Origin: Haloarcula marina
Lineage (GTDB): Archaea; Halobacteriota; Halobacteria; Halobacteriales; Haloarculaceae
Assembly (NCBI RefSeq): GCF_024218775.1
Contig: NZ_CP100404.1
Location: forward strand, 1,364,001-1,428,000
Reading direction: 5' to 3'
Length of the DNA stretch: 64,000 bases
Positions 31,695 through 40,644 of this stretch are shown here, piece by piece. Made by a program: the position numbers and the translations under genes. The notes below the pieces were generated by a model, which saw nothing but the letters and a program-made list of their open reading frames with translations, did no database searches and was not told the DNA's origin. Positions within the stretch are counted from its first letter, which is position 1, and each line of letters begins with the position of its first letter.

Positions 31695-32733
31695 CTTGGC
31701 CCTCCCCGTCGTCCCCGCGCTCGCGGGGCGACGCGATTGCGGCCGCTTCGCGGCCGTAGAAGACGAAGCGGACGGCCCGCTCCAGTCCACCTTCGAAGAG
31801 GTCGGTCCGTGCGCCGCCGGTGAGCGAGTGGATGGCGAACGCGCGGTCGGTGACGTCCACCGTTAGCGTCCCCGGCGTGAGCGTGATGCTGTTGGCGAGC
31901 GTCGTCACCGGCGCGTCGCCCCACACCGCGGCCCGCAACTCGACGATTTTCGGGTCGATGGGGAGGCTGGGGTGGAGGACGACGTACGCGATTTGGAGGT
32001 TCGCGACGGCGATCTCCTTCAGCAGGTACGGCACGAACAGCGCCATCCGGGCGAGTTGTCGTCCCACGCGGAAGACCGAGGGCTGTTGGCTGAACGCGAC
32101 CGGAGCCAGCAGTACCGAGACCAGCGTCGCGGTGAGGAACCCGGTGAAGAAGTCCAGCGGCTTCCACGAACTCAGGAGCATGTAGAACAGGTACGACGCG
32201 CCGAAGACGGTGAGGTACTTCGGGAGCGACGCGGCGCGGGCGAGGACCGTCCCCTGCGCCCGTCGTTCGACGGGGGCGCGCTCGATGTCGATGTCGTCGC
32301 GCGCGAGTTCGATTTCCAGCGGTCGCAACATCGGTGTCGCGCCGCCGGGGCTGTACTCGGGGTCTAAGACGATGCGGTCTACTCCTACGTCGGCCGCGTA
32401 GCCGAGAATCGCGTCGGCGTAGTCGCCGGGGCTGAACAGATAGCGGTCCGCGCCGACCACGTCGGTGTGGACCGAGATGCCCGATGGCGGGTCTTCGCCG
32501 AGGTCCTCGTCGACCCAGACCTCGACGCGTTCGAGGAGGTCCGTCGCTTCGCTGAGTTCCTCGATGGCGTCGGGGTCGACCGAGCGGGTGCTGGCGACGT
32601 CGACGAAGTGGAGTTCGACCGGTCCGTCAGTGGCCGCGGTCTGGGCCTCGTCGACGACGTAGGCGACGGTGTTACGCATCGTCACCGAGTCGTCGACCGG
32701 GACCAGCAGACGGCGGGCGTCGGATGCAGTCAC
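31687..32733 (-). CDS. mnhE: universal-stress-protein-like domain fused to Mrp/Mnh subunit E
   Basis: 348 residues from a GTG start, about twice the usual MnhE length. Residues 1-140 resemble a UspA fold (RRLLVPVDDSVTMRNTVAYV at the start, a VGVDRIVLDPEYSPGG end). Residues 170-335 are the MnhE membrane domain (ASYLFYMLLSSWKPLDFFTG; NLQIAYVVLHP; SITLTPGTLTVDV). The fusion suggests a nucleotide- or stress-responsive cytoplasmic domain attached to the antiporter. It is the first of nine tightly coupled genes (mnhE, F, G, DUF4040, B, C and three D-like). Confidence 0.88.
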   Translation of the reverse strand: MTASDARRLLVPVDDSVTMRNTVAYVVDEAQTAATDGPVELHFVDVASTRSVDPDAIEELSEATDLLERVEVWVDEDLGEDPPSGISVHTDVVGADRYLFSPGDYADAILGYAADVGVDRIVLDPEYSPGGATPMLRPLEIELARDDIDIERAPVERRAQGTVLARAASLPKYLTVFGASYLFYMLLSSWKPLDFFTGFLTATLVSVLLAPVAFSQQPSVFRVGRQLARMALFVPYLLKEIAVANLQIAYVVLHPSLPIDPKIVELRAAVWGDAPVTTLANSITLTPGTLTVDVTDRAFAIHSLTGGARTDLFEGGLERAVRFVFYGREAAAIASPRERGDDGEGQDG

Positions 32734-32826
32734 GGTAGTTCCTTGAGAATCCTGTCTGTGTGTGTCTGACGAGCGCTACAGTCGTTATCCGAAGCGAACA
32801 ACGGAATACGCAAAACTATTTCGCAA

Positions 32827-34005
32827 TCACTCGGCCGCGGGTGGGTGTTCGCCCAGTTCGACGGCCAGTTCGCGGGCCACACGGTCACCGAGTCCCCCCT
32901 TGTCGCCGACGTACTCGCTGTCGTCGTCGGCCCAGACCAGAAGCGCCCTGGTCTCCGCGTCGCCCATCACGCTCACGTCGTTGGCGACGACGAAGGCCAG
33001 TCCCGCCCGGTCGAGGAGTTCCCGCGCCCGCGAGCGAAGGCGGTCATCGCCGCCTTCGGACTCGACTTTGAAGCCGACGATGGCGAGGTCCGGGTGAGCC
33101 TCGCGGACCGTGTCGATGAGTTTGGGCGTCGGTTCGAGTTCGAGGGTCAGGCGGTCCTGTCCACTCGCTATCTTCTCGTCGACGCGTTCGACCGTGTAGT
33201 CGGAGATTGCGGCGGCGGAGACGAGCGCGTCGGCGTGTTCGGCCGCGTCGGTGACGGCGGCGGTCATCTCGGCGGCCGACTCGACCCGTTCGACGGTCGC
33301 GTACGGCACGTCGGGACCGTCGTGGACGAGCGTCACGTCCGCGCCCGCGACGTAACACGCCCGAGCGACGGCCCGCCCGGTCCGGCCCGACGCACGGTTC
33401 GAGAGGGTCCGGACCGGGTCGACCGACTCGGTGGTTCCGCCGGAGGTGACGACGACGTGGCGGCCCGCGAGCGGTCGGTTCCCGGCGGCCCGTGCGACGC
33501 CGGTCACGATGGCTTCCTCGCTGGCTATCTTCGCCTTCCCCTCCTCGATGCGCGGGTCGACGAAGTCGACGCCCCACGACTCGACGCGCTCGATGGCGTC
33601 CATGACCCCGGGGTGGTCGTACATCGGTTCGTGCATCGCTGGCGCGACGACCACGGGCACGCCCGCGCCGAGCGCCGTCGTCGCACAGGTCGTCACCGGC
33701 GTGTCGTCGATGGCCGCGGCCACCTTCCCGACGGTGTTGGCCGTCGCGGGTGCCAACAAGAGCACGTCGCCCCACCCGTCGACGCCGCAGAGGTCGACGT
33801 GTTCGACTCGACCGGTCAGTTCGGTCACTACGTCGTGCTCGGTGGCGAATTCGACGGCCCACGGGTGGACGATGCTCGTCGCGCTGTCTGTCATCACGGC
33901 CCGGACGTTCGCCCCCTCGCGGCGCAACTCGTGGGCCAGTTCCACCGTCTTGACCGCGGCGATGGAGCCTGAAACCCCCAACACGACGTTGACTCCCTGC
34001 AACAT
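32827..34005 (-). CDS. coaBC: CoaBC: phosphopantothenoylcysteine decarboxylase / phosphopantothenate-cysteine ligase
   Basis: 392 residues. The N-terminal flavin-dependent decarboxylase half (about 1-185) starts NVVLGVSGSIAAVKTVEL and carries the lid motif APAMHEPMYDHP near 123-134. The ligase half (about 190-390) begins HVVVTSGGTTESVDPVR and includes the SAAAISDYTV and KLIDTVR blocks. The two steps give 4'-phosphopantetheine in coenzyme A synthesis. The gene is monocistronic: 93 bases separate it from mnhE and 39 from the DUF7519 gene upstream. Confidence 0.92.
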   Translation of the reverse strand: MLQGVNVVLGVSGSIAAVKTVELAHELRREGANVRAVMTDSATSIVHPWAVEFATEHDVVTELTGRVEHVDLCGVDGWGDVLLLAPATANTVGKVAAAIDDTPVTTCATTALGAGVPVVVAPAMHEPMYDHPGVMDAIERVESWGVDFVDPRIEEGKAKIASEEAIVTGVARAAGNRPLAGRHVVVTSGGTTESVDPVRTLSNRASGRTGRAVARACYVAGADVTLVHDGPDVPYATVERVESAAEMTAAVTDAAEHADALVSAAAISDYTVERVDEKIASGQDRLTLELEPTPKLIDTVREAHPDLAIVGFKVESEGGDDRLRSRARELLDRAGLAFVVANDVSVMGDAETRALLVWADDDSEYVGDKGGLGDRVARELAVELGEHPPAAE

Positions 34006-34044
34006 GGCTCGCCCTTCGCCGTCCGGGGCTAAAAGTCCCGGTTC

Positions 34045-35553
34045 TCACTCGCCGCTCGGCCGCCCGCCACGAAGCGCCGACGCGGCGGCGAAAGCGAGTA
34101 TCGCGACCAGCACCAGTCCGAGGGCGACGACCGAGCGCCACGCGGCGGCTTGCGTCGCGGGTGGCGCGAGTGCGGGCACCAGGAGATAGCGCGCGGCGAC
34201 GGCCACGCCGACGGCCACCGCGAGGACGAGGACGCTCCCGGTCGCGTGGACGAACTGGCTGTCGGTCGATTCGGCGGCCCGACCCAGCGTCGCTCCGATG
34301 CCGCTCGCGTGCGTGCCGAGGTCCCAGACCAGCAGCGACGCGGCCACGCCGCCGACGACGAGGGGCGTCCCCACGCCGAGTTCCGCGGCCCAGAGCGTCG
34401 CCCCGAACAGCAGCGCGCTCCCGAGTGAGAACCCGGCCGTCGACGACGAGAGGACGCCGTACGCCGCCAACAGGTTCGCGGATTGGAGGGCGAGACCGAC
34501 GACGAGAAGCGCCGCGACCACGCTACAGAGGACGACGGCGGCGGGGCCGACCACGGCGCTCATCCCGGTCGCGGGAGCGCCGAACAGCGAGGCGCCGAGA
34601 GCGGTCGCGACGGCGGTGCCGACGAGGACCACCGCGGTGGTGAACAGCCCACCGGCCTGCAACGCGAGGGTCTCGGCTGGTGATTCGCCGAGCCAATCGG
34701 CGACCCAGTAGCGGGCCACGTCGGCGAGAAGGACGGTACAGAGCGCGACGGCTATCGCCGCCACGAGGACGTGCAGCGGACCGGACAGCAGGACACGCAG
34801 GACCTGACCGAGCACGGGGAGACCATCGAGGAACGTCGCGAACAGCGCCCGGACGGCGGGCACGAACAGGAGGACGCACTCGGCGGCGACGAGCGCCCAG
34901 ACCGTCTTCGGGACCTCTCTCGGCACGGTGCTGGCCTCGTCGAGCGTCCGGAGCGTGCCGTTGCGGGCCGCGCCCTCCGCCGGAAGCCAATCGTCGAGGA
35001 CCGGCGTCACCTTGGACAGCAGCCAACTGGTGCCGAGGACGGCCAGTTGGAGCGAGACGAACGCGCCGAAGGGGTCGGCGACGGCCACGGCGAGGGTCAT
35101 CACGGCAACGGCGGTGAGGATGTTGAACTCCGCGTTCAGGTTCAGGAGGACGGCGACGACGACGCCGACGAGCAGGGCGTTCCCGCTCTCGCGGAGCGCG
35201 GTCCCCAGCGCTTCGGTGGCGGTGATGCCCGTCGCCGCGTCGACGACCACGCAGAGGACGGCCCACCAGCAGAGGAGGTGGACCGGCAGGGCGTAGCTTC
35301 CCGCCGCGAGGAGGGTCGCCGCGCCGAGGGCGAGCGTCCCGAGGACGAGACCGCCGCTCCCGACCGCGACGCGCGCGTTCGTCTCGCCGTCGAGCGCCCA
35401 GACCCCCGCGGCGACCAGTAGCGCGCCCGTCACGCCCGCCGCAACCGGAAGGGGTCCGTCGATGGCGAGGCCGAGGGCGACGGCGAGTGCAACCGCGACG
35501 GTCCCCGCCAACGCGGCGGTCGGTTCGACAGGTCGGGTGTCGGCGTCGGTCAC
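34045..35553 (-). CDS. DUF7519 family polytopic membrane protein
   Basis: About 502 residues with twelve or more hydrophobic helices, rich in Ala, Val and Leu. It closes the operon DUF4129-DUF7269-DUF58-DUF7519, a recurrent haloarchaeal set (DUF7519 assignment from memory and position). The start chosen is the GTG at 35553, which overlaps the DUF58 stop as GTGA, the same junction used by the other genes of this operon; a GTG three codons upstream (35562) is the alternative. No catalytic motif seen. Probably acts with the DUF58 and DUF4129 proteins at the membrane. Confidence 0.75.
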   Translation of the reverse strand: MTDADTRPVEPTAALAGTVAVALAVALGLAIDGPLPVAAGVTGALLVAAGVWALDGETNARVAVGSGGLVLGTLALGAATLLAAGSYALPVHLLCWWAVLCVVVDAATGITATEALGTALRESGNALLVGVVVAVLLNLNAEFNILTAVAVMTLAVAVADPFGAFVSLQLAVLGTSWLLSKVTPVLDDWLPAEGAARNGTLRTLDEASTVPREVPKTVWALVAAECVLLFVPAVRALFATFLDGLPVLGQVLRVLLSGPLHVLVAAIAVALCTVLLADVARYWVADWLGESPAETLALQAGGLFTTAVVLVGTAVATALGASLFGAPATGMSAVVGPAAVVLCSVVAALLVVGLALQSANLLAAYGVLSSSTAGFSLGSALLFGATLWAAELGVGTPLVVGGVAASLLVWDLGTHASGIGATLGRAAESTDSQFVHATGSVLVLAVAVGVAVAARYLLVPALAPPATQAAAWRSVVALGLVLVAILAFAAASALRGGRPSGE

Positions 35554-36842
35554 TGCGACCACCCCGCCGAGGCCCGCGCGAGCGCCGCCGCCAATGGGTC
35601 GGTCGGCGTCCAGTCGACCACCCTGACCGTCCGCCGGAGGTCGTCCAGTCGTTCGTCGCGGTCGAACTCGGCCAGCGTCCCGCCCGGCGTCCCCGTGTCG
35701 GTGAGGTCGGGGCTAATTACCGTCACCGCGTGCCCGCGGGCGGCGAGTCGCTTCGCGGCGTCCGCCGCCTCCTCGTCCAACAGCGGCGTACAGAACACGA
35801 CCTGGGCCTCCCCGGGCACCCGCCGGGAAAGTCGCTCGACGCGCTCCCTCTCCTTCACCGACGCCGGAGAAGTGTCGCCCCCACGGGGTTCGGTCAGAAC
35901 CGTCGTCGCGGAACCGTCGGCCATCGACCCGTCGACGGACTCGCGGACGAACTCCGTGAGGCGGCGCTGCTGCGTCCGGCCCGCGCCCGGCGTGAGGTAC
36001 GCGTCCCCGCCGAACCGCGCCGCGCCGACGCGGTCGTTCTCGGCCAGGAACGTCGCCGCCAGTCGCTCGGCGGCGTACGCACAGAACTGCGCGGCAGTGG
36101 GGCTTTCGGGCCGGGCCGAGCGGTGGTATCGGGCGTCCACGAGCAGGACCACCGTCGCGGCCGACCGCTCCCGGTACTCGACGGTCGCTAACTCCGTCGT
36201 CCGCGCGAACCGCTTCCAGTCGATACGGCGCATCGGGTCTGCGGTGTGGTACTCGCGGACGCCGTAGAAGGCCACCCCGTCGCCGCCGCTCTCGGTCTCC
36301 ACCTGCCCCGCTCGCGGGAGGGTCTGCGCCGGGAGCGGCGGAGTCCCAACGTCGGCCGAACTCTCGATGGCCGTCTCCACGAGCGCCGTCTCCCGTCGCT
36401 CTGTCGTCCCGCTCAGGTCCCGGCAGACGACGGTCGTCTCGCCGAAGACGTGGTCGCCGCGGCGGGCCTCGACGGCGTACGTGACCGAGTCGCTCGCGCC
36501 GGACTCCAGCGTGGTCCCCATGCTCGGCGTCCCGTCGACGACGCTGAGTCGCTCGGGAACGCCGTCGACGAGGCGCACGTCGGGGAGGTAGCGGCGGCCG
36601 TCGTTCCGAACCGTCACGGTCACGCTCACCGTCTCGCCGGGTCGCGGGTTCGCGGTGTCGATAGACCGCTCGACGGTCAGTTCCGGGACCGGGTCGCTGG
36701 TCGCCGCCTCGTAGGCGGCGTACACGAGGCCGACGGTCGACGCCAGGAAGATGGCCGCGTTGCCGGTGACGACGCCGATAGCACCGGTGACAAGCGCAAC
36801 CGAGAGGCCGACCGCGGGCCGTCCGCCGTGACGGTCGGTCAC
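35550..36842 (-). CDS. DUF58 domain protein
   Basis: 430 residues. Two N-terminal membrane helices (about 10-45), a DUF11/CARDB-like extracellular beta domain (50-180), and the DUF58 vWA-like domain with the hallmark YHTADPMRRIDWKRFART near 207-224. DUF58 proteins usually work with MoxR AAA+ ATPases in chaperone-like or surface assembly tasks. GTG start with GTGA overlap to DUF7269. A MoxR gene is not in this operon. Confidence 0.88.
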   Translation of the reverse strand: MTDRHGGRPAVGLSVALVTGAIGVVTGNAAIFLASTVGLVYAAYEAATSDPVPELTVERSIDTANPRPGETVSVTVTVRNDGRRYLPDVRLVDGVPERLSVVDGTPSMGTTLESGASDSVTYAVEARRGDHVFGETTVVCRDLSGTTERRETALVETAIESSADVGTPPLPAQTLPRAGQVETESGGDGVAFYGVREYHTADPMRRIDWKRFARTTELATVEYRERSAATVVLLVDARYHRSARPESPTAAQFCAYAAERLAATFLAENDRVGAARFGGDAYLTPGAGRTQQRRLTEFVRESVDGSMADGSATTVLTEPRGGDTSPASVKERERVERLSRRVPGEAQVVFCTPLLDEEAADAAKRLAARGHAVTVISPDLTDTGTPGGTLAEFDRDERLDDLRRTVRVVDWTPTDPLAAALARASAGWSQ

Positions 36843-37621
36843 GCAGACTCGCCCTCCCGGAGGCGGCGAATCTCGGAGATAGTCGCCCGTACCTTCCTGT
36901 CGAAGCCCTCGCCGCTGGCCCAGTCGCGGAGTCGCATCGGGAGCGGCAGGGCCGGAACCTCGTCACCGCCGACGAACTGCGCGGCGCGCCGGTCGTCCGT
37001 CCACGTACCCGTCTCCACGGCGCGCTCGGCGTCCGCGGCTGAACACCCTGTGGCCCGGACGAGAGAGTGCTCGACCGTCGCTCGGAGGTGTCGCCGAACG
37101 TCGGCCGCGTAGCTGAGTTGGACGCCATGGTGCGGGTCGACCCGGCCGTCAATTGCCGTCAGTAGCCGGTCGAACTCCGCGCCGACGAGGGCGCTCTCGT
37201 CCTCGCCGTCGGTAGGCCCGGTTGCGCCGGTCGGCCCTCCGAACTCGGTTTCGTCGGCCTCGCTCCGCCCCGCCCGACGTGCGACGCCGTACGCGCCGCC
37301 GAGTCCGGCTACGGCGGCCAGTGCGGCGGCCGCGACTCGGAGCGTCGCCGTCGCGCCCGCGCCCCCGAGCGCACCGAGCAAGCCCGGGACTGTCGCGACG
37401 ACGACGGCCGCCGCGAGCGAGACGACGCCGACGACGGCGAACGGTATCCAGCGTCGTCCGGGGTCGTCGGCGTCGGTGGTTCCGTCGATGCGCGTCCGGG
37501 CCGTTATCTCCGAGTCGGATGACTGCATCCCGACGCGCGACCGCTGAGTGTCGGCCCGGGTCGCGCCCTCCGTTTCGTCCTCCGTCTCGGCGCTCCGGTC
37601 TCGCTGTGCGGTCCGGCTCAC
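36839..37621 (-). CDS. DUF7269 family protein
   Basis: 260 residues. A long acidic N-terminal tail (1-58) leads to two membrane helices (about 60-80 and 88-110), then a helical cytoplasmic domain ending in RKVRATISEIRRLREG. It lies between DUF4129 and DUF58 with four-base overlaps at each end. The family name comes from position and memory. Function unknown; no enzyme motif seen. Confidence 0.7.
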   Translation of the reverse strand: MSRTAQRDRSAETEDETEGATRADTQRSRVGMQSSDSEITARTRIDGTTDADDPGRRWIPFAVVGVVSLAAAVVVATVPGLLGALGGAGATATLRVAAAALAAVAGLGGAYGVARRAGRSEADETEFGGPTGATGPTDGEDESALVGAEFDRLLTAIDGRVDPHHGVQLSYAADVRRHLRATVEHSLVRATGCSAADAERAVETGTWTDDRRAAQFVGGDEVPALPLPMRLRDWASGEGFDRKVRATISEIRRLREGESA

Positions 37622-38601
37622 GAGTCGTCACCCCGGTCGAAGATACCTTCAATGGCGTCTCTCGCAGCCGTAATCCGGTCGTTCGTTTCGGACGCGCCGC
37701 CGTAGGCGACGGCCCGGAACAGGTCGGTCAGCCGCCACACCGGCCCGGCGGGCAGACCGCTGTCGACGGCCCGCCGAGCGTACTCCCCGGGCGTCGTCGC
37801 GTCGGGGTTCGACACCGGGACGGCACCGACGAGTCGTTCCCACGCCTCGCGAACCGATAGCGGGCCGGTGTCGGTCGCCCCGGATTCGTCGGGGGCTGGC
37901 GGGATGTCGGTCGCGTTTCGGGCGTCCTCCGTCGTCGGGTCGTCGGGCCGGAGGAATGCAGGGCGGTCGAAGCCGCCACGGAGGGGCGCGAGGAATCCGC
38001 CGCCGCGGAGGCCGGTAAGGGAGCGAACCGGCGCGGCGATGAGGGCGACGGCGGCGGCCGGAAGTGCGGCGAGCGAGCGGCCGAGGACCCGTCCTATCGG
38101 ACCGATACCGGCGGCAAGGCCGCGACCGACGCCGCGGACCGCGCTCCCGACGCCGCGTGCCACGGTCGCGAGCGCCGAGGACCCGGTGAGTAGGATGGCC
38201 GTCGTGACCTGCGGAATCCGCTGGACGATGGCGGGTAGCCGGAGACGGGCGAGGAGCGAGGTGAGGACGCCGCCGTCGACTCCCTCCGAGGAGCGCACGG
38301 CGAGGACGCCGACGTAGCCGACGGCGGCGAGACCGAGCAACGCGAAGAACGTCGAGAGCCACGAGAAATCCGGAAGCCCGCCGCCACCGCCAGTCGAAGC
38401 GTCGGGGACGGGCGTTGGGGTCGGCGTGGGAGTTGCCGTCGGTGTCGGGGTCGGGGTCGGTGTGGCCCTCGGCGTCGATGCCTCGACCGGAGCGGGCTGG
38501 TCGAGGCCGACGTCGAGAGCCGCCGGAAACAGCGCTGTCGCGAACACGACGGCACAGACACAGAGGAGGGCGAGAGCCGCACGGACGAGGGTAGAGGGCA
38601 C
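37618..38601 (-). CDS. DUF4129 domain protein with signal peptide
   Basis: 327 residues from a GTG start. A signal peptide (residues 1-28) is followed by a Pro/Thr spacer of alternating TP ([14 protein letters not shown]), a membrane helix near 85-105, and a C-terminal DUF4129 domain (about 245-325; REAWERLVGAV, TTPGEYARRAVDSGLP and LTDLFRAVAYGG). DUF4129 occurs at the C-terminus of transglutaminase-like proteins, but no transglutaminase core is present here. First gene of the DUF58 operon; a TATA-like AATACTTTAG lies about 28 bases upstream. Confidence 0.82.
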   Translation of the reverse strand: MPSTLVRAALALLCVCAVVFATALFPAALDVGLDQPAPVEASTPRATPTPTPTPTATPTPTPTPVPDASTGGGGGLPDFSWLSTFFALLGLAAVGYVGVLAVRSSEGVDGGVLTSLLARLRLPAIVQRIPQVTTAILLTGSSALATVARGVGSAVRGVGRGLAAGIGPIGRVLGRSLAALPAAAVALIAAPVRSLTGLRGGGFLAPLRGGFDRPAFLRPDDPTTEDARNATDIPPAPDESGATDTGPLSVREAWERLVGAVPVSNPDATTPGEYARRAVDSGLPAGPVWRLTDLFRAVAYGGASETNDRITAARDAIEGIFDRGDDS

Positions 38602-38707
38602 TGGCCGTAAATTTCTGCCAATGAATCTAAAGTATTCCCCTCGCTTCGACGGGAATCGAAGTCACCAGAAGGATTTTGATGGGTTGCCGACAACTCTAAG
38701 AAGACGA

Positions 38708-39751
38708 ATGGGGACACTCACCCGCCGAATTCTGTTCACCCTCTCTCTGCTGTTGGCCGTCGACCTCGCGGTGGTGCTGACGGTGGCGGCCCTGCTGACG
38801 CCGTGGCTCGCCCCGCTCCGTGCCGCTCTCGCTCGCGTGCTCCCGGTGGGGTCGGCTATCGCGTGGTGGGTCGCGGTCGTCGCGCCGTCGCTGCTCGCCT
38901 TCGTCTGGGCGCAACTGCGCTATACGCGCCGACAGACGCTCGCGGCCGTGGATGCCAGCGTGGTGGGTCCGGAGGCTTACCCCGCCCTCCACGACCGGGT
39001 CCAGCGACTCTGCCAGCAGGCGGACATGTCCGTTCCCACGCTCGCCGTCGCCGAGAGTTCGGTCCCGAACAGTTTCGCGGTCGGCACGTTCGGGAGCGCC
39101 ACTGTCGTCGTCAGCGAGGGACTGCTGTCGACGCTCGACGGGGCGGCACTCGACGCCGTCCTCGCTCACGAGTTGATGCACGTCAAGAATCGCGACGCGA
39201 CGGTGATGACCCTCGCGAGTTTCCTCCCCGCGCTCACGAACGGCGAGTACGGCCCGCTCGACGACCTACTCCCCGGATTCCCCAGCCGTCGGGTCGTCTT
39301 CGGTGCCGTCGGTCTCGCTGTCGCCGCGGTACTGAGCGTCCGGTTCGTCGACGCACCGGTCGGGTCGCTCGAATTCGCACTCGCCGTCGCGTTCCTGTTC
39401 GCCGCGACGGTCGGTCTTGGCGGGGTCCTGTTGGGCGTGTTCACCGCGCCCGTCGTCGTCCTCGCGCGCTCGCTGTCGCGGGCCCGCGAGTTCGCGGCCG
39501 ACCGGAGCGCCGCCAGACTCACCGGAAATCCGTCGGCACTGGTCGAGGCGCTTGAACGACTGGACGACGGGGCGGCGGCGACACCCGAGCGAGACAAGCG
39601 CCGCGCCTACGACGGGGTTCGCGGCCTCTGCTTCTTACCACATGGATTCGAGCGGTCGCCGCCCGACGACACGTTCCACGTCGAAACCCGCTCGCATCCG
39701 CCGACCGACGAGCGTATCGCTCGGCTCCGTCGCGTCGAAATCGAGTTGTGA
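38708..39751 (+). CDS. M48 family (HtpX-like) zinc metalloprotease
   Basis: 347 residues. Two membrane helices near the N-terminus (about 8-35 and 50-75), then the M48 peptidase domain with HELMH at residues 154-158 (HExxH zinc motif) and REFAADRSA near 260 carrying the third zinc ligand (E/D). Two more hydrophobic segments lie between. HtpX-like proteins degrade misfolded membrane proteins. It is divergent from the DUF58 operon (106 bases between starts). In-frame sequence before 38708 is antisense to DUF4129 and was discarded. Confidence 0.9.
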   Translation: MGTLTRRILFTLSLLLAVDLAVVLTVAALLTPWLAPLRAALARVLPVGSAIAWWVAVVAPSLLAFVWAQLRYTRRQTLAAVDASVVGPEAYPALHDRVQRLCQQADMSVPTLAVAESSVPNSFAVGTFGSATVVVSEGLLSTLDGAALDAVLAHELMHVKNRDATVMTLASFLPALTNGEYGPLDDLLPGFPSRRVVFGAVGLAVAAVLSVRFVDAPVGSLEFALAVAFLFAATVGLGGVLLGVFTAPVVVLARSLSRAREFAADRSAARLTGNPSALVEALERLDDGAAATPERDKRRAYDGVRGLCFLPHGFERSPPDDTFHVETRSHPPTDERIARLRRVEIEL

Positions 39752-39753
39752 CG

Positions 39754-40491
39754 CTACTCGTCGTCGGCGATGCTGGGGTGCATCGTCGGTTCGCCCGGCA
39801 TCGGTTCCTCGAAGTAGCGCTTCATCATTTCGAGTGACTCCTCCTCGCGTCGCTGGCGCTCCGCCTCGGATATCTCTTCACATCCCGGCGGCACCTCCCG
39901 ACCGCGGTCGGTGAAGTAGCCCTCCGGGGCCGTCCAGTCGTGGTAGAAGTCCACGTCGCTGTCCTCGACCAGCGCCAATCCGACCTGCGCACCGTGGCCC
40001 GCGGCGACGATTGTCTGATGGTGCTGTTCGGCCAGTCGTCCCGCGGCGTAGAGGCCGTCGACGCTCGTTCGTCCGCCGTCGTCGACGCCGACGAACTCCT
40101 TGCTCCCGCGGTCGACGAACTCGAGGTCGAGGCCGTGCAGATAGCTCGCGTCCGACCACGACGCCGCGACGACGTACGTCGACTCGAACTCTTCGCCGTC
40201 GGCGGTGGCCGTCTCGAAGCCGTCGTCGGTGGGCGTCACGCGAGTCACCTCGCCGTCGGTGAACCACCCGCCCGCCCGGCGGACCTGCGCCCGCATCAGT
40301 TCGAGCAGGAGTCGCGGGTTGATACCGGCCGGGAAACCCGGATAGTTTTCGAGATGCGCGTTCCGGTTCAGAATCGACTCGCCCGTCGAGACGATACGCG
40401 TCGAGACGCCTGCTCGTGCGGTGAACAGCGCCGCGGAGAGGCCCGCGACACCGCCACCGACGACGACGACAGACTCCGGTTCTTCAGGCAT
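39754..40491 (-). CDS. small FAD-dependent pyridine-nucleotide-disulfide-type oxidoreductase
   Basis: 245 residues from the ATG at 40491. The FAD motif VVVVGGGVAGLSAALFTARAG is at residues 9-29, and a second FAD-contact GLYAAGRLAEQHHQTIVAAGHG lies near 165. It resembles thioredoxin reductase but lacks the NADPH-binding domain's second glycine-rich motif and has no CxxC disulfide, so it cannot be a classical reductase. Similar short haloarchaeal proteins exist. A long acidic, Glu/Arg-rich C-terminus follows. The stop is two bases from that of the convergent HtpX gene. Confidence 0.8.
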   Translation of the reverse strand: MPEEPESVVVVGGGVAGLSAALFTARAGVSTRIVSTGESILNRNAHLENYPGFPAGINPRLLLELMRAQVRRAGGWFTDGEVTRVTPTDDGFETATADGEEFESTYVVAASWSDASYLHGLDLEFVDRGSKEFVGVDDGGRTSVDGLYAAGRLAEQHHQTIVAAGHGAQVGLALVEDSDVDFYHDWTAPEGYFTDRGREVPPGCEEISEAERQRREEESLEMMKRYFEEPMPGEPTMHPSIADDE

Positions 40492-40612
40492 GCGCGGCGA
40501 TAGCCCACGGCGGGACAGAAAACTGCCGGTTCGGATTCTCAATCCGGGATGGCCAAATGCGAGGGTTATAGGCCTTCTGCTGGCCGTATCGAAATCTGGG
40601 ACTACCCGAAGC

Positions 40613-40622
40613 CTCATAATGA
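40613..40622 (+). promoter_or_regulatory. probable promoter of the PAN gene
   Basis: CTCATAATGA is centred about 28 bases before the ATG at 40645, supporting that start over the longer in-frame ORF and suggesting a leaderless transcript. Confidence 0.35.
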
Positions 40623-40644
40623 TTCACCCACTAGAGATTGCGTA

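Noticed and set aside
38426-38470. Possible short tandem repeat in plus-strand GTCGGG/GTCGGT runs
   Set aside because: It is the DNA of the Thr-Pro repeat in the DUF4129 protein, a coding low-complexity spacer, not an independent repeat.
38426-38707. Upstream extension of the HtpX-like gene
   Set aside because: This part is antisense to the Thr-Pro spacer of DUF4129; the membrane helix starts at the ATG at 38708.
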